Below are positions 47,672-56,097 of a DNA stretch of 64,000 nt, in pieces. Below the pieces are notes generated by a model. The model was given only the letters and a program-made list of their open reading frames with translations. It made no database searches and was not told where the DNA came from. Source of the stretch: Diabrotica undecimpunctata (lineage: Eukaryota; Arthropoda; Insecta; Coleoptera; Chrysomelidae); the NCBI RefSeq assembly GCF_040954645.1, contig NC_092805.1, positions 73,207,186 to 73,271,185 on the forward strand. The letters are read 5' to 3'. The position numbers and the translations under genes are program-made. The stretch's first letter is position 1. Each line of letters begins with the position of its first letter.

Positions 47672-47821
47672 ATGCTTGTACCTGTGACATATAAATGTAC
47701 AAAGTGTGGTGGTGAAACTGAGATTCCAAATACACTTTGTGTAAATTGTTACTTAAAAAGTATATTTAGACAATTTGGTGGTGACAAAAATAACCCAAGT
47801 CATCTATTTATCCAAAAATAA
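47672..47821 (+). CDS. Zinc-ribbon-like mini-protein, copy 2
   Basis: 49 residues: MLVPV start, then KCTKCGGETEIPN and LCVNC, four Cys placed for one zinc (C-x2-C-x13-C-x2-C). The tail differs from copies 1 and 3 (FGGDKNNPSHLF). The upstream DNA is conserved with copy 1 (CCTTTGAATATGC), so the whole unit, control region included, was duplicated. Possibly a transcription-related or nucleic-acid-binding factor, but nothing shows that directly. Confidence 0.65.
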   Translation: MLVPVTYKCTKCGGETEIPNTLCVNCYLKSIFRQFGGDKNNPSHLFIQK

Positions 47822-47823
47822 GT

Positions 47824-47973
47824 ATGCCTGTACCAGTAAAGTATAAATGTCCAAAGTGTGGTGGGGAGACTGAAATATCTAATAGGAATTGTATAAACTG
47901 TGACTACATAGAATATTTGAGATCCAGATCTGGTGCTAAAAATATACCAAGTAGTATGTTTGGTGAAATGTGA
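47824..47973 (+). CDS. Zinc-ribbon-like mini-protein, copy 3
   Basis: 49 residues: MPVPVKYKCPKCGGETEISN, then NCINC with all four Cys intact, and SGAKNIPSSMFGEM. It starts 2 bp after the stop of copy 2. Behind its TGA the same frame stays open for 15 more codons (GQLSEEEKKYIKTYI, to 48021), which suggests that an ancestral protein was longer. Function unknown. Confidence 0.65.
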   Translation: MPVPVKYKCPKCGGETEISNRNCINCDYIEYLRSRSGAKNIPSSMFGEM

Positions 47974-48068
47974 GGTCAGTTGTCTGAAGAAGAGAAAAAA
48001 TATATAAAGACTTATATTTAGAATAACTATGTATTAATTTGTAAATCGTCTACGAGTACGCTACCAAT

Positions 48069-48818
48069 ATGTTAAACGCTGTCATTAATAAATTACCTTT
48101 CGAAATGCACATCCCTGGAGGTTATAGGTTTTGTGGACCCGGCACCAAATTACAGAAACGACTAGCAAGAGGAGATAGGGGAATAAATGGATTAGACGAA
48201 GCGTGTCGTGAACATGATATTGCATACTCCCAAAACAAAGAGTTATCAAAACGACACGAAGCTGATAAGATCCTAGCTGAAAAAGCTCTTGAACAGTTTC
48301 GATCAAAAAATACAGCATTTTCTGAAAAGGTGGCTGCACTTGGTGTAGCTGGTGCAATGAAAGCAAAAGTGAAATTAGGTATGGGTCTAGGTTCTACTAA
48401 TTATAAAGCTGTAACAAAAAGTTGTAGTAAAGAATTGAACAAGGCTAAAAATATGTTGGAAAAACTAACTGAAAATATAGACCACTGTACTTTATTACTC
48501 CAAGGAATAACTATTTCCAAATCAAGAAAACGCAGACAAAATGTCCAGCAGAAAAAAAATAAAGAAAAAATACAACAAAAGCTTTTAAATCATAAAAGAG
48601 TAAAACAATTAGAAGAGAATATGGATATCCAAGATGATTTTTCTGTAGTGAGCCCTGTAGTTTCTAAAAGAAGAGAAAAACGAAAAATAATTGATGACAA
48701 TTTAATTGTTGTCAAAAAACCAAAAATCGAATCATTAAACAATACTCAAAAAAGAAAACGAGACGATGAAGATGAGGATGATGATGATGATCAAGAAAAA
48801 AAAAAAGTTAAGATATAA
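48069..48818 (+). CDS. Parvovirus-type phospholipase A2 domain protein
   Basis: 249 residues. Residues about 14-80 match the PLA2 domain of parvovirus/densovirus capsid VP1: calcium loop FCGPGT (21-26), LARGDRGINGLDEACREHD and the catalytic H49-D50 with Y53 (HDIAY), then a helix KRHEADKILAEKAL. The rest (120-249) is strongly basic with several nuclear-localisation-like runs (KRRQ, KRREKRK, QKRKRD) and an acidic DDEDEDDDDD stretch near the end. In parvoviruses this enzyme breaches the endosomal membrane. Here it is probably a virion protein of the Polinton, by inference from its place before the capsid genes. Confidence 0.85.
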   Translation: MLNAVINKLPFEMHIPGGYRFCGPGTKLQKRLARGDRGINGLDEACREHDIAYSQNKELSKRHEADKILAEKALEQFRSKNTAFSEKVAALGVAGAMKAKVKLGMGLGSTNYKAVTKSCSKELNKAKNMLEKLTENIDHCTLLLQGITISKSRKRRQNVQQKKNKEKIQQKLLNHKRVKQLEENMDIQDDFSVVSPVVSKRREKRKIIDDNLIVVKKPKIESLNNTQKRKRDDEDEDDDDDQEKKKVKI

Positions 48819-48875
48819 CAATAAACTGTATTAAATTAAAAAATATATAATAAAAAAATATGTATCTTTTTTTCT

Positions 48876-49184
48876 TTATCTATTTCCTCCTAACCTAGGT
48901 ATCTCTGGTAACGGAAATGGTAGCTCTCGTCGACCAAGGAATGGACCATCTAAAATTCGATTTCCAGTTATATGTTGTTGTACAAAGGCCGTTCCATCAC
49001 CAGCTAATTTTTCATAGAGTGGTGGCGGGTACCGTGACACATACTTTTCATATTCAAGTATCTTAAAGTTTCGACATGCTGAAACAAGTTGACCTGACAT
49101 ATGGGTCAAAACTGGATTTGTAACACCCATGATTAATTTTAAGAGAATACAGTAACTAAAGCAAAACTCAAAATGATCTCGCAT
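48876..49184 (-). CDS. Small minus-strand protein with a PPxY motif
   Basis: 102 residues from the first Met, or 84 from the second (MGVTNPV, 49127-49129 on the minus strand, close to 49130), which I consider the likelier start. Hydrophilic with a Pro-rich stretch, SRYPPPLYEKLAGDG, containing PPLY, a PPxY motif of the type that recruits WW-domain ubiquitin ligases in viral budding. The C-terminus is GRRELPFPLPEIPRLGGNR. It opposes the PLA2 and pX-like genes. I do not recognise the family. The composition looks coding, but conservation is untested. Confidence 0.5.
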   Translation of the reverse strand: MRDHFEFCFSYCILLKLIMGVTNPVLTHMSGQLVSACRNFKILEYEKYVSRYPPPLYEKLAGDGTAFVQQHITGNRILDGPFLGRRELPFPLPEIPRLGGNR

Positions 49185-49314
49185 TTATATCGTATATTTA
49201 AAAAAATCACTGACGTATTCTCCACACTTTATGCAAAACATTGTATACAAATCAGAATTTTAATAAAAAATAAATAAATACTGTATTGTTGTTAGTTGGT
49301 TAGTAACAGCCAAG

Positions 49315-49779
49315 ATGATTGGTAATAAGAAAAAGACAAGAGAGACCTCTAAAAGAAAGGTCGTACATAAAAGAAAAGGTTCCAAAAAAAGAATTTCAAA
49401 GCAAAAGTCTTTTAGTTTATTGAGAGTAATTAGAGATATTAGAAAGAAACTATTGGAAGGCAAACCAAAAACATTAAGAGAAGCTATTCAACAAGCATTA
49501 CAAATTGTTAAATCTTACAAGAATATTAAAAAACCACGAGTAATCCAAGTTCCAAAAACTGGGGGTATATTACCTCTAATACCGATATTTGCTGGGTTGA
49601 GCGCATTGGGCACTATTGCTGGGGGTACATCAGCTATCGTGAAAACTATTAACGACGCAAAAGCAGCTAAAGAAGATTTACTCGAAAAACAACGTCATAA
49701 TCGTAAAATGGAAGCACTGGCAATTGGAAAAGGTTTATACTTGAAACCATATAAAAGTGGAATGGGTATTTTTTTATGA
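49315..49779 (+). CDS. Basic/hydrophobic virion protein, adenovirus pX-like
   Basis: 154 residues. The N-terminal 35 are extremely basic (KKKTRETSKRKVVHKRKGSK), then a helical region (KTLREAIQQALQIVKSYKN). A glycine-rich hydrophobic segment, GGILPLIPIFAGLSALGTIA (about 84-103), and a C-terminal GLYLKPYKSGMGIFL complete it. This arrangement is common to Polinton/adintovirus proteins likened to adenovirus core or minor virion proteins (pX/pVI type). Its stop codon overlaps the ATG of the protease gene (ATGA), implying joint expression. It probably condenses DNA or acts on membranes in the particle. Confidence 0.7.
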   Translation: MIGNKKKTRETSKRKVVHKRKGSKKRISKQKSFSLLRVIRDIRKKLLEGKPKTLREAIQQALQIVKSYKNIKKPRVIQVPKTGGILPLIPIFAGLSALGTIAGGTSAIVKTINDAKAAKEDLLEKQRHNRKMEALAIGKGLYLKPYKSGMGIFL

Positions 49780-50168
49780 ATAAGAAAATGGATCAAATAA
49801 AAATTCCAAAACATGCTTTGACAAATGTAGAGTTACAAAAATATGCAAAATTAATGAAAATCCCACATTTTAGAGGTGTAATGATGAGAAATGGGTTTCC
49901 GAAAAAAATTTGGCAACATGAGAGTGGAATTATTAATTTAGATAACAAAGACGGTCCTGGAACTCATTGGACAGCTTACAAGAAGAATAAATCCAAAGTC
50001 GTATATTTTGACAGTTTTGGCAACCTGAGACCACCGTTGGAAGCTATATCATACTTTAATTCAAATGGCTATTGTCAAATTGTTTATAATCATAAAATTT
50101 ATCAAACTTATAACACTGTAAATTGTGGACAATTGTGTTTAGATTTTTTAAATAAATACCCTTTTTAA
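49776..50168 (+). CDS. PRO: Adenain-like cysteine protease (maturation protease)
   Basis: 130 residues. The active-site set is visible in family order: H64 (GTHWTAY), D79 (YFDSFG) and C117 in VNCGQLCLDFL, with Q110 a possible oxyanion-hole residue. This is the adenovirus/Polinton maturation protease fold (C5-type), which cuts virion precursors. It is shorter than adenain of adenoviruses but usual for Polintons. It overlaps the upstream gene by 4 bp and is followed 40 bp later by the minor capsid gene. Confidence 0.9.
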   Translation: MNKKMDQIKIPKHALTNVELQKYAKLMKIPHFRGVMMRNGFPKKIWQHESGIINLDNKDGPGTHWTAYKKNKSKVVYFDSFGNLRPPLEAISYFNSNGYCQIVYNHKIYQTYNTVNCGQLCLDFLNKYPF

Positions 50169-50208
50169 AATAATATTCTTTTATTTACTCTATGATTATC
50201 GTTTGAAC

Positions 50209-51009
50209 ATGTCGTACACTTTTGTGTTATCTGGAAGAGAATCGGTGTTATCAACAAAAATTTACCCACCAATTATTTTAAACGAAAATGAACAGTATGT
50301 ACTAGGTTTAATAGATTTCATGTCATACAATACAATTCCAAATGTAGACCAAACAAACAACAAGTTTTATATAGATGGTTACGATATAACGATTCCACAT
50401 GGTTCTTATGAAGTCGAAGATCTTTCAAATTATTTAACTGAAAAAATAACTGAATTAGAATTAAAAGTAGATCAAACACCAGATAAAGATGATACAGAAA
50501 TTAATAAAGGAAAGAGTCAAGAAAAAAATAATACAATTGGTAAAGGTGTGCCTAGAAAAAAACATAATATAGATCAACCTACAAGTTTGATATTGAGAAT
50601 TAATAACAATACACTCAAATGTGAAATAAAAAGCAACAAAGTAATCCATTTTGAAAAACCAAATACCATTGCTCCCTTATTGGGATTTACACCAAAACGG
50701 CTCTCACCTTTAAAGACTCACTTAGCTGAGAATCCTGTGCATATCACAAAGGTTAATTCTATTTGTGTGGAATGTAATCTAATCACTAATTCATACGTCA
50801 ATGAAAACCAAGGTCATATCATCCACATGTTTTATCCAAATGTCTTACCGGGTTACAAAATTGTGGAAATTCCAAAAAAGGTAATTTATTTACCTGTCAC
50901 AAATAGATATATTGATGAAATTTTCATTAAAATAGTTGACCAGGACGGTAATCTTGTTAATTTCACACGAGAAGTTATTACGTTAAGACTACATTTAAAA
51001 AAAGTATAA
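50209..51009 (+). CDS. Minor capsid protein, penton-like single jelly roll
   Basis: 266 residues from the first ATG. The N-terminus, with FVLSGRESVLSTKIYPPIIL, VLGLIDFMSYNTIPNV, NKFYIDG and ITIPHGSYEVEDLSNYL, is the signature of Polinton proteins assigned as penton subunits. Residues about 90-125 are a charged, low-complexity loop (KDDTEINKGKSQEKNN). The C-terminal half ends in VITLRLHLKKV. It would form the capsid vertices. It lies 3 bp upstream of the next small gene and in the middle of the virion gene cluster. Confidence 0.8.
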   Translation: MSYTFVLSGRESVLSTKIYPPIILNENEQYVLGLIDFMSYNTIPNVDQTNNKFYIDGYDITIPHGSYEVEDLSNYLTEKITELELKVDQTPDKDDTEINKGKSQEKNNTIGKGVPRKKHNIDQPTSLILRINNNTLKCEIKSNKVIHFEKPNTIAPLLGFTPKRLSPLKTHLAENPVHITKVNSICVECNLITNSYVNENQGHIIHMFYPNVLPGYKIVEIPKKVIYLPVTNRYIDEIFIKIVDQDGNLVNFTREVITLRLHLKKV

Positions 51010-51012
51010 ATA

Positions 51013-51216
51013 ATGGTTTTAATTTACAACTGTAGCAAATTTAATCCAGGTGTGGACAGTGTATATAATATTAAGAGTGTTGATAAAAACATTAGTGACA
51101 AGCAGACTCTCAAACCGTTGACAACAGAAAACAAAGTCTTTTTAACCTCACTAGGATTTAAAATAAAACACAACAACGACAGTGACAGGGAAAAAGAAAA
51201 GAAATACTTGGTGTAG
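51013..51216 (+). CDS. Small virion-cluster protein, unknown
   Basis: 67 residues starting 3 bp after the penton gene and ending 68 bp before the major capsid gene, on the same strand, so it is very probably expressed with them. Features: NCSKFNPGVDSVYNI, a central NKVFLTSLGFKIK, and a highly charged C-terminus (DSDREKEKK). No family recognised beyond its position. Confidence 0.6.
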   Translation: MVLIYNCSKFNPGVDSVYNIKSVDKNISDKQTLKPLTTENKVFLTSLGFKIKHNNDSDREKEKKYLV

Positions 51217-51284
51217 AATAAAGTTTTTTATTAATACTAGAATACTTGGGATTTTCTTGAGGTGTACTTGTAAGAAGAGGGAAT

Positions 51285-52502
51285 ATGAGTTTTAACATTT
51301 TAAATATTGGAGATCGTGTATTGGTTGACAATTCAGTTGTGAGTCGAGAAATGCACAGTCATTTACCCTATGCCAATGCAACTTTTAATCATTGTGATGA
51401 AATAAGAATACCAATTCAGACTCAAGATATATACACCCTACCTTCTGAGAGTTATCTGTATATTGAAGGACGTTTAACGAATGATGGGAAAGAAAGCAAT
51501 ACTTTGCGCTTTATTAATAATGGTTTGATGCATTTATTTGATGAAATACGATATGAAATTGGAGGCTGTGTAATAGATAGAGTGAGAAATTTAGGTATAA
51601 CAACGACAATGAAAAACTATGCTTCGTTCACACAAACTGAATCTAATCGATACAACTGTATAGGTTGGAGTATTAATGACACACCAACAGTTGCTGATAA
51701 AGCAGGAAATTTTAATGTTTGTATGCCACTCAAACTTGTACTTGGATTTTTTGAAGATTTTACAAAAATTCTTATTAACATACGCCAAGAACTCGTATTG
51801 ATAAGAAGTTCAACTGATTTAAATGCAGTAATGTCTACAGTAGAAACTGAACTGAAACCAAAAGTGGAAATATTTAAATTAATATGGAAAATGCCTCATA
51901 TTCAAGTGTCCGATTCAGAAAAGTTACGTTTATATAAATTTATTGAAAATGGGTCCAGTTTGGAGCTTGCATATAGAAGCTGGGAATATCATGAAATTCC
52001 TCTACTGCCTCAGACAATGAAATTTAACTGGAATGTAAAAACTACCAGTCTATTGGAGAGACCACGATTTGTTTTGTTTGCATTACAAACTGCCAAAAAG
52101 AATGCAATAAAAGAAGAGAACAGCTATTTTGATCACTGTAATCTTACAAACTTAAAGCTATTTCTAAATTCTGAAATGTACCCGTATGACAATTTGAACT
52201 TGAACTTTAGTAAAAGACATTATGCCCTTGCATATGAAATGTATGCACAATTTCAACCGTCGTACTATTACAAATCCATAGGAGATCCATGCCTTACTAT
52301 GTTACAATTCTGTGCTGTTGCTCCGATATTTGTTATTGATTGCAGCAGACAAAATGAATCAATTAAATCAGGAAGTGTCGATATGAGAATAGAAATAGAA
52401 ACTAATAAGAATATACCAGCTAACACAACTGCTTATTGTATAATTATACATGACCGTATTGTTAATTATAATCCTCTAACCAATGTAGTTCAAATGTTTT
52501 AA
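51285..52502 (+). CDS. MCP: Major capsid protein, double jelly roll
   Basis: 405 residues. The N-terminal part (VLVDNSVVSREMHSHLPYAN, DEIRIPIQTQDIYTLPSESY, then GRLTN) and the MHLFDEIRYEIGG segment match the Polinton major capsid protein, predicted to form a hexon-like double jelly-roll trimer. The C-terminal half holds RPRFVLFALQTAKK, DHCNLTNLKLFLNSEMYPYD and a terminal AYCIIIHDRIVNYNPL. Length is slightly below the usual range for the family. No frame disruptions. A poly(A)-signal-like AATAAA follows at about 52544. Confidence 0.85.
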   Translation: MSFNILNIGDRVLVDNSVVSREMHSHLPYANATFNHCDEIRIPIQTQDIYTLPSESYLYIEGRLTNDGKESNTLRFINNGLMHLFDEIRYEIGGCVIDRVRNLGITTTMKNYASFTQTESNRYNCIGWSINDTPTVADKAGNFNVCMPLKLVLGFFEDFTKILINIRQELVLIRSSTDLNAVMSTVETELKPKVEIFKLIWKMPHIQVSDSEKLRLYKFIENGSSLELAYRSWEYHEIPLLPQTMKFNWNVKTTSLLERPRFVLFALQTAKKNAIKEENSYFDHCNLTNLKLFLNSEMYPYDNLNLNFSKRHYALAYEMYAQFQPSYYYKSIGDPCLTMLQFCAVAPIFVIDCSRQNESIKSGSVDMRIEIETNKNIPANTTAYCIIIHDRIVNYNPLTNVVQMF

Positions 52503-52669
52503 CTGTAGTTCATCTAATGAAGCAAATCTTTGGGTTTTTAAGTATAAATAAAAAGTTAAAAAAAAGTTTACTCTTATTTAACACCCTGTACACAATAAAT
52601 ATTTTCATAACCTTGTTGATGTTAAACATAAGTGTCTAATTGGGGGCTAGACTAGTACCAAATCTGAAA

Positions 52670-52847
52670 GCTGTTCAAGACCTGTTCAAGACCTGTTCAA
52701 AGCTGTTCAAGACCTGTTCAAAGCTGTTCAAGACCTGTTCAAAGCTGTTCAAGACCTGTTCAAGACCTGTTCAAGACCTGTTCGAGACCTGTTCAAGACC
52801 TGATCAGAACCTGTTCGAGACCTGATCCAGAGCTGTTCAGAAGTTAA
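52670..52847 (+). repeat. 11-bp tandem repeat array
   Basis: About 16 units of GACCTGTTCAA, alternating in places with AGCTGTTCAAG, decaying at the right end. It lies between the major capsid gene and the next gene. An ORF through it has only a TTG start and is repeat-generated (LFKTCSK units), so I do not call it a gene. Confidence 0.9.
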
Positions 52848-52867
52848 GCGAAAACCTACATTTTACG

Positions 52868-53791
52868 ATGAATAAAGATTTGAAAAGACAACTTATAACT
52901 AAACGGAGAAACATCCAAAGTAAATTAAGACAATTAAAACAAGGACAAATAATCCAAGAAGATTTATTTAATCCAATTACAAAACACTTGAAAAATATCG
53001 AAAACAAGTTAAATAGTTCACAAAATTCCAGTCCAGAAAATGAAACAAAAAACGATGAACCTTTAAGGTACATTAAAAACGATGATGACGATAATGAAAC
53101 TACTGACTTTGAAACAAGTGAAATCAAACAATCGATATTGGACAACATTGAAGTGGATGATATAAAAGAACAGATTAAAAATGATAAACACTCTGAAAAT
53201 CGATTTGAAGATATTGCTAACCAGGCGCGTGTAGACTACTGGGATCAATATGATCCTTTACCTAGGAAATATATTACAAATATGCACGCTGATGTTCTAA
53301 ACAAAGAATTTGATCATAAATATGGAATTCGATTTGATGAAACATCTGAAAAGCTACTGATTGGGAATTCTGAAATAGATTTAGATGGTGCTGATATTCT
53401 TTTAAAAAAGAAAAGGTACAGGGGAACACCAGGTTTATATGAGCTTTTGTTTAAGAAATATCCAGCTAGTTTTACAGATGAAGATGAGAATAACTATAAA
53501 AAGATAGTTGTAGCGACGAATGCTCACAGAAGGCATTACAGATCAAGTAAACAGATAGATGGTAGTAGATTAGAAAAATATAAAAAAATAATTGCACCAA
53601 TAACAGAAGGTAAAGGATTGGTTATGGAAGTAAACAACAATAAAATCGATTACGTCCACTGGGATGATCCAAATGAACTTGTAGAGCGATTACGTTTATT
53701 ACTATCTTCACAGCTAGCTGGCCATACAGGACATACAAATGAAATAAATTCAATTATTGAAGAACTAAAAGAGGCAAATATTGTAGAATAA
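52868..53791 (+). CDS. Conserved Polinton protein of unknown function
   Basis: 307 residues. N-terminal coiled-coil-like region (MNKDLKRQLITKRRNIQSK), acidic linker (about 58-115), then a block I recognise from many arthropod Polinton-linked proteins: RYRGTPGLYELLFKK, NYKKIVVATNAHRRHYRSS, YVHWDDPNELVERLRLLLSS, QLAGHTGHTNEINSIIEELK. The conserved WDDPNEL..RL and H-T-G-H/T-N-E-I segments end the protein. It sits just upstream (5 bp) of the integrase gene and is probably expressed with it. A virion or packaging role is plausible, but nothing in the sequence proves it. Confidence 0.75.
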   Translation: MNKDLKRQLITKRRNIQSKLRQLKQGQIIQEDLFNPITKHLKNIENKLNSSQNSSPENETKNDEPLRYIKNDDDDNETTDFETSEIKQSILDNIEVDDIKEQIKNDKHSENRFEDIANQARVDYWDQYDPLPRKYITNMHADVLNKEFDHKYGIRFDETSEKLLIGNSEIDLDGADILLKKKRYRGTPGLYELLFKKYPASFTDEDENNYKKIVVATNAHRRHYRSSKQIDGSRLEKYKKIIAPITEGKGLVMEVNNNKIDYVHWDDPNELVERLRLLLSSQLAGHTGHTNEINSIIEELKEANIVE

Positions 53792-53796
53792 ATATC

Positions 53797-54720
53797 ATGT
53801 CTGTTAAAAGAGATATCGTTAATGAGTTACACAAACCTGCAAGAATTAACTTTAAAAGACGAAGAATTATTATAAAATCTCTTAATGATTTGTTCCAAGC
53901 CGACTTGATTGATATGCAAAAATATTCAAATACAAACAGAAATTTCAAATATATTTTGGTTGTAATAAATTGTTTTTCAAAATTTTTATGGGCTTTACCA
54001 CTAAAAAATAAATCAGGTGTTGAAGTAGCCAAATGTATGGAGTATGTGTTTAAACAGCAAAAACCAAATAATCTTCAAACAGATATGGGAACTGAATTTT
54101 TTAATCCACATATGAAAAAATTGATGAAAAAATATAATATTAATCATTACAATGTATACAGTGAGAAAAAGGCTGCGATTGCTGAGCGAGTCATTCGCAC
54201 GATTAAATCAATGATTTGGAAACAGTTTAGTTTCAACGGTACCTACAAATGGATTGATAATTTACAACAAGTTGTTATTGAATACAACAATAAAGTTCAC
54301 AGAACAATAGGAATGAAACCAGTGGATGTTAAGAAGAAGCATGAAAAACTATTGTTAAACACTGTATACAATCACATTAAAATTGTCGATTTGGAAAGTC
54401 AAAAATTTCATATTGGTGATCATGTACGCATTTCAAAACATCGAGGAGTTTTTGACAAAAAATACAATCCAAATTGGTCTAATGAAATTTTCACTGTTTA
54501 TAAAATAAAACTGGGAAACCCTATTACATATTATTTAAAAGACTATAAAGGTGAAGAAATTCTTGGGGGATTTTATAAAGAACAGCTACAAAAAGTTAAA
54601 CATAAAGACAGTTATTTAGTTGAAAAGGTATTAAAGAGAAAGAAAAATAAAATTTTTGTCAAGTGGTTAGGTTTTGATAGTTCTCACAACTCATGGATAG
54701 ATAAAAGTGACGCAATATAA
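53797..54720 (+). CDS. INT: Retroviral-type integrase with chromodomain
   Basis: 307 residues. The RNase H-like core carries D36 (FQADLIDMQ), D96 (QTDMGTEF) and E130 (AIAERVIRT), the D,D,E triad. It is followed by an SH3-like region (FHIGDHVRISKHRGVF) and a C-terminal chromodomain-like segment (YLVEKVLKRKKNKIFVKWLG, then SHNSWID, about residues 270-305). An N-terminal HHCC finger is not evident. It inserts the linear element and makes the 6-bp duplications. The chromodomain could bias target choice toward modified histones. Confidence 0.9.
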   Translation: MSVKRDIVNELHKPARINFKRRRIIIKSLNDLFQADLIDMQKYSNTNRNFKYILVVINCFSKFLWALPLKNKSGVEVAKCMEYVFKQQKPNNLQTDMGTEFFNPHMKKLMKKYNINHYNVYSEKKAAIAERVIRTIKSMIWKQFSFNGTYKWIDNLQQVVIEYNNKVHRTIGMKPVDVKKKHEKLLLNTVYNHIKIVDLESQKFHIGDHVRISKHRGVFDKKYNPNWSNEIFTVYKIKLGNPITYYLKDYKGEEILGGFYKEQLQKVKHKDSYLVEKVLKRKKNKIFVKWLGFDSSHNSWIDKSDAI

Positions 54721-54806
54721 TAAAGAGGGGATAGAAAAATATGTAAAAGACGTTCCACTTGCAAGATTTTGTTTGTTGTTAGAGAATATCGAGAGAGAAA
54801 GGAAAC

Positions 54807-55326
54807 ATGTTCATTGTGGATATCCAAGGTTTCTCTTTTCCTGGAGAAGATGTATTTCTTTGTAGGGAAATTGCTATTTTAGATCCTACTACAGAAAACA
54901 TTATACACAGAATGGTTGTTTTACCAGTAACAGAAGCAATGATAAATAAGTCATATATAAAATGTATCGAACAACAATGTGTTCAAAACCATGGTTTAAA
55001 TTGGCAATCTTGGCATTTTTGTGATACTCATCTAAAATATGAAGAAATTTCAAAATTTTTACACGACAACGTATTAGACGAAACAATATTGGTAAGAAAT
55101 CATGAAACAAAAAAATTATGCCCTTGCATATGAAAAATTATTGGAAAAATTCATGGAAAATCGCATTGATTGTGTAGAAGATGAACCTAATATACTTTCC
55201 GATGAGACTATGAATCATATTTTTAAATCACATCCATGTTTTCAACATAACAATGAAAATTTACAATGTGCTCTAAACAATGTATTTAATATTCATTATT
55301 GGTATAAATATTGTAGAAAGTGTTGA
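54807..55326 (+). pseudogene. Conserved insect transposon-associated protein, frameshifted
   Basis: Two overlapping ORFs (54807-55133, 108 residues; 55102-55326, 74 residues) look like the two halves of one family: N-terminus MFIVDIQGFSFPGEDVF with KEIAI-like CREIAIL, a middle NHGLNW, and a C-terminal Cys/His part CFQHNNENLQCALNNV. The reading frame changes within an A7 run at 55109-55115; one A too many would explain it. I have seen this family next to Polintons and other insect elements, without a known function. It could be a true mutation, a sequencing error in the homopolymer or, less likely, programmed slippage. Confidence 0.55.
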
Positions 55327-55407
55327 CAATAAAAAAAATAAAAAATTAAAAATAGTCTTTTATTAATAGATACACACAAGACATTTATTTTTAAATTGAT
55401 ACCAGAC

Positions 55408-56097
55408 ATGAAGCTTGTAAAACAAAAGACTACGCTTGATGTGGAGAATAATTTATTGGAACCAATTGAGAATAAGTTTAAAAAGCATGGAGTTTTGTTC
55501 CCTTCAACTATTCGATGTCTTATAGTTGGCCCTTCAAATTGTGGTAAGACCAATGTGATGATAAGTCTATTGGAACATGCTAATGGATTAAAATTTGAAA
55601 ATGTGTATATTTACTCAAAATCATTAATGCAACCAAAGTACAAATATTTAGAAACTTTGCTGGAACCAATTAAAGGAATAGGATATTATACTTACAGTGG
55701 AAGTACGGATATAATGCACCCATCTGAAGCGAAGCCCAATTCAATTTTTATCTTTGATGATGTTGCGTGTGACAACCAAGATGTTATTCGTGAATATTTT
55801 AGCATGTCCCGACATTCTCAGGTGGATCCATTTTATTTGAGCCAGAGTTATGCAAAAATACCTAAACACCTTATAAGAGACAATGCAAATACTTTAATTG
55901 TATTTAAACAAGACGATTTAAACCTAAAACACATTTACAATGACCACGTCGGAACAGATATGACTTTTGAAGATTTTAAAAAAATATGTTCAATATGCTG
56001 GAAAGAAAATTATGGATTCTTATCAATTTTCAAAGATAGCGACATTAATGATGGTCGATATCGCAAAAATATTGATCAATATTTTTTAGTAAAGTAA
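55408..56097 (+). CDS. ATP: Genome-packaging ATPase (FtsK/HerA, A32-like)
   Basis: 229 residues from the ATG. Walker A is GPSNCGKT (41-48) and Walker B IFIFDD (113-118), followed by an ATPase core with SRHSQVDPFYLSQSYAKIPK carrying the sensor-type polar residues. This is the A32-like packaging ATPase of Polintons and large DNA viruses, which pumps DNA into preformed capsids. Poly(A) signals (AATAAA) lie at about 56111 and 56150, the second in a stretch that also reads as a signal on the opposite strand. Confidence 0.9.
   Translation: MKLVKQKTTLDVENNLLEPIENKFKKHGVLFPSTIRCLIVGPSNCGKTNVMISLLEHANGLKFENVYIYSKSLMQPKYKYLETLLEPIKGIGYYTYSGSTDIMHPSEAKPNSIFIFDDVACDNQDVIREYFSMSRHSQVDPFYLSQSYAKIPKHLIRDNANTLIVFKQDDLNLKHIYNDHVGTDMTFEDFKKICSICWKENYGFLSIFKDSDINDGRYRKNIDQYFLVK

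Noticed and set aside
47271..47735. Several minus-strand ORFs opposite the BIR and zinc-ribbon genes
   Set aside because: Antisense shadows; Cys/Ser/Tyr-rich composition arises from the opposite strand's codons.
52640..52825. 61-codon ORF with LFKTCSK repeats
   Set aside because: It has only a TTG start and is the translation of the 11-bp tandem array.
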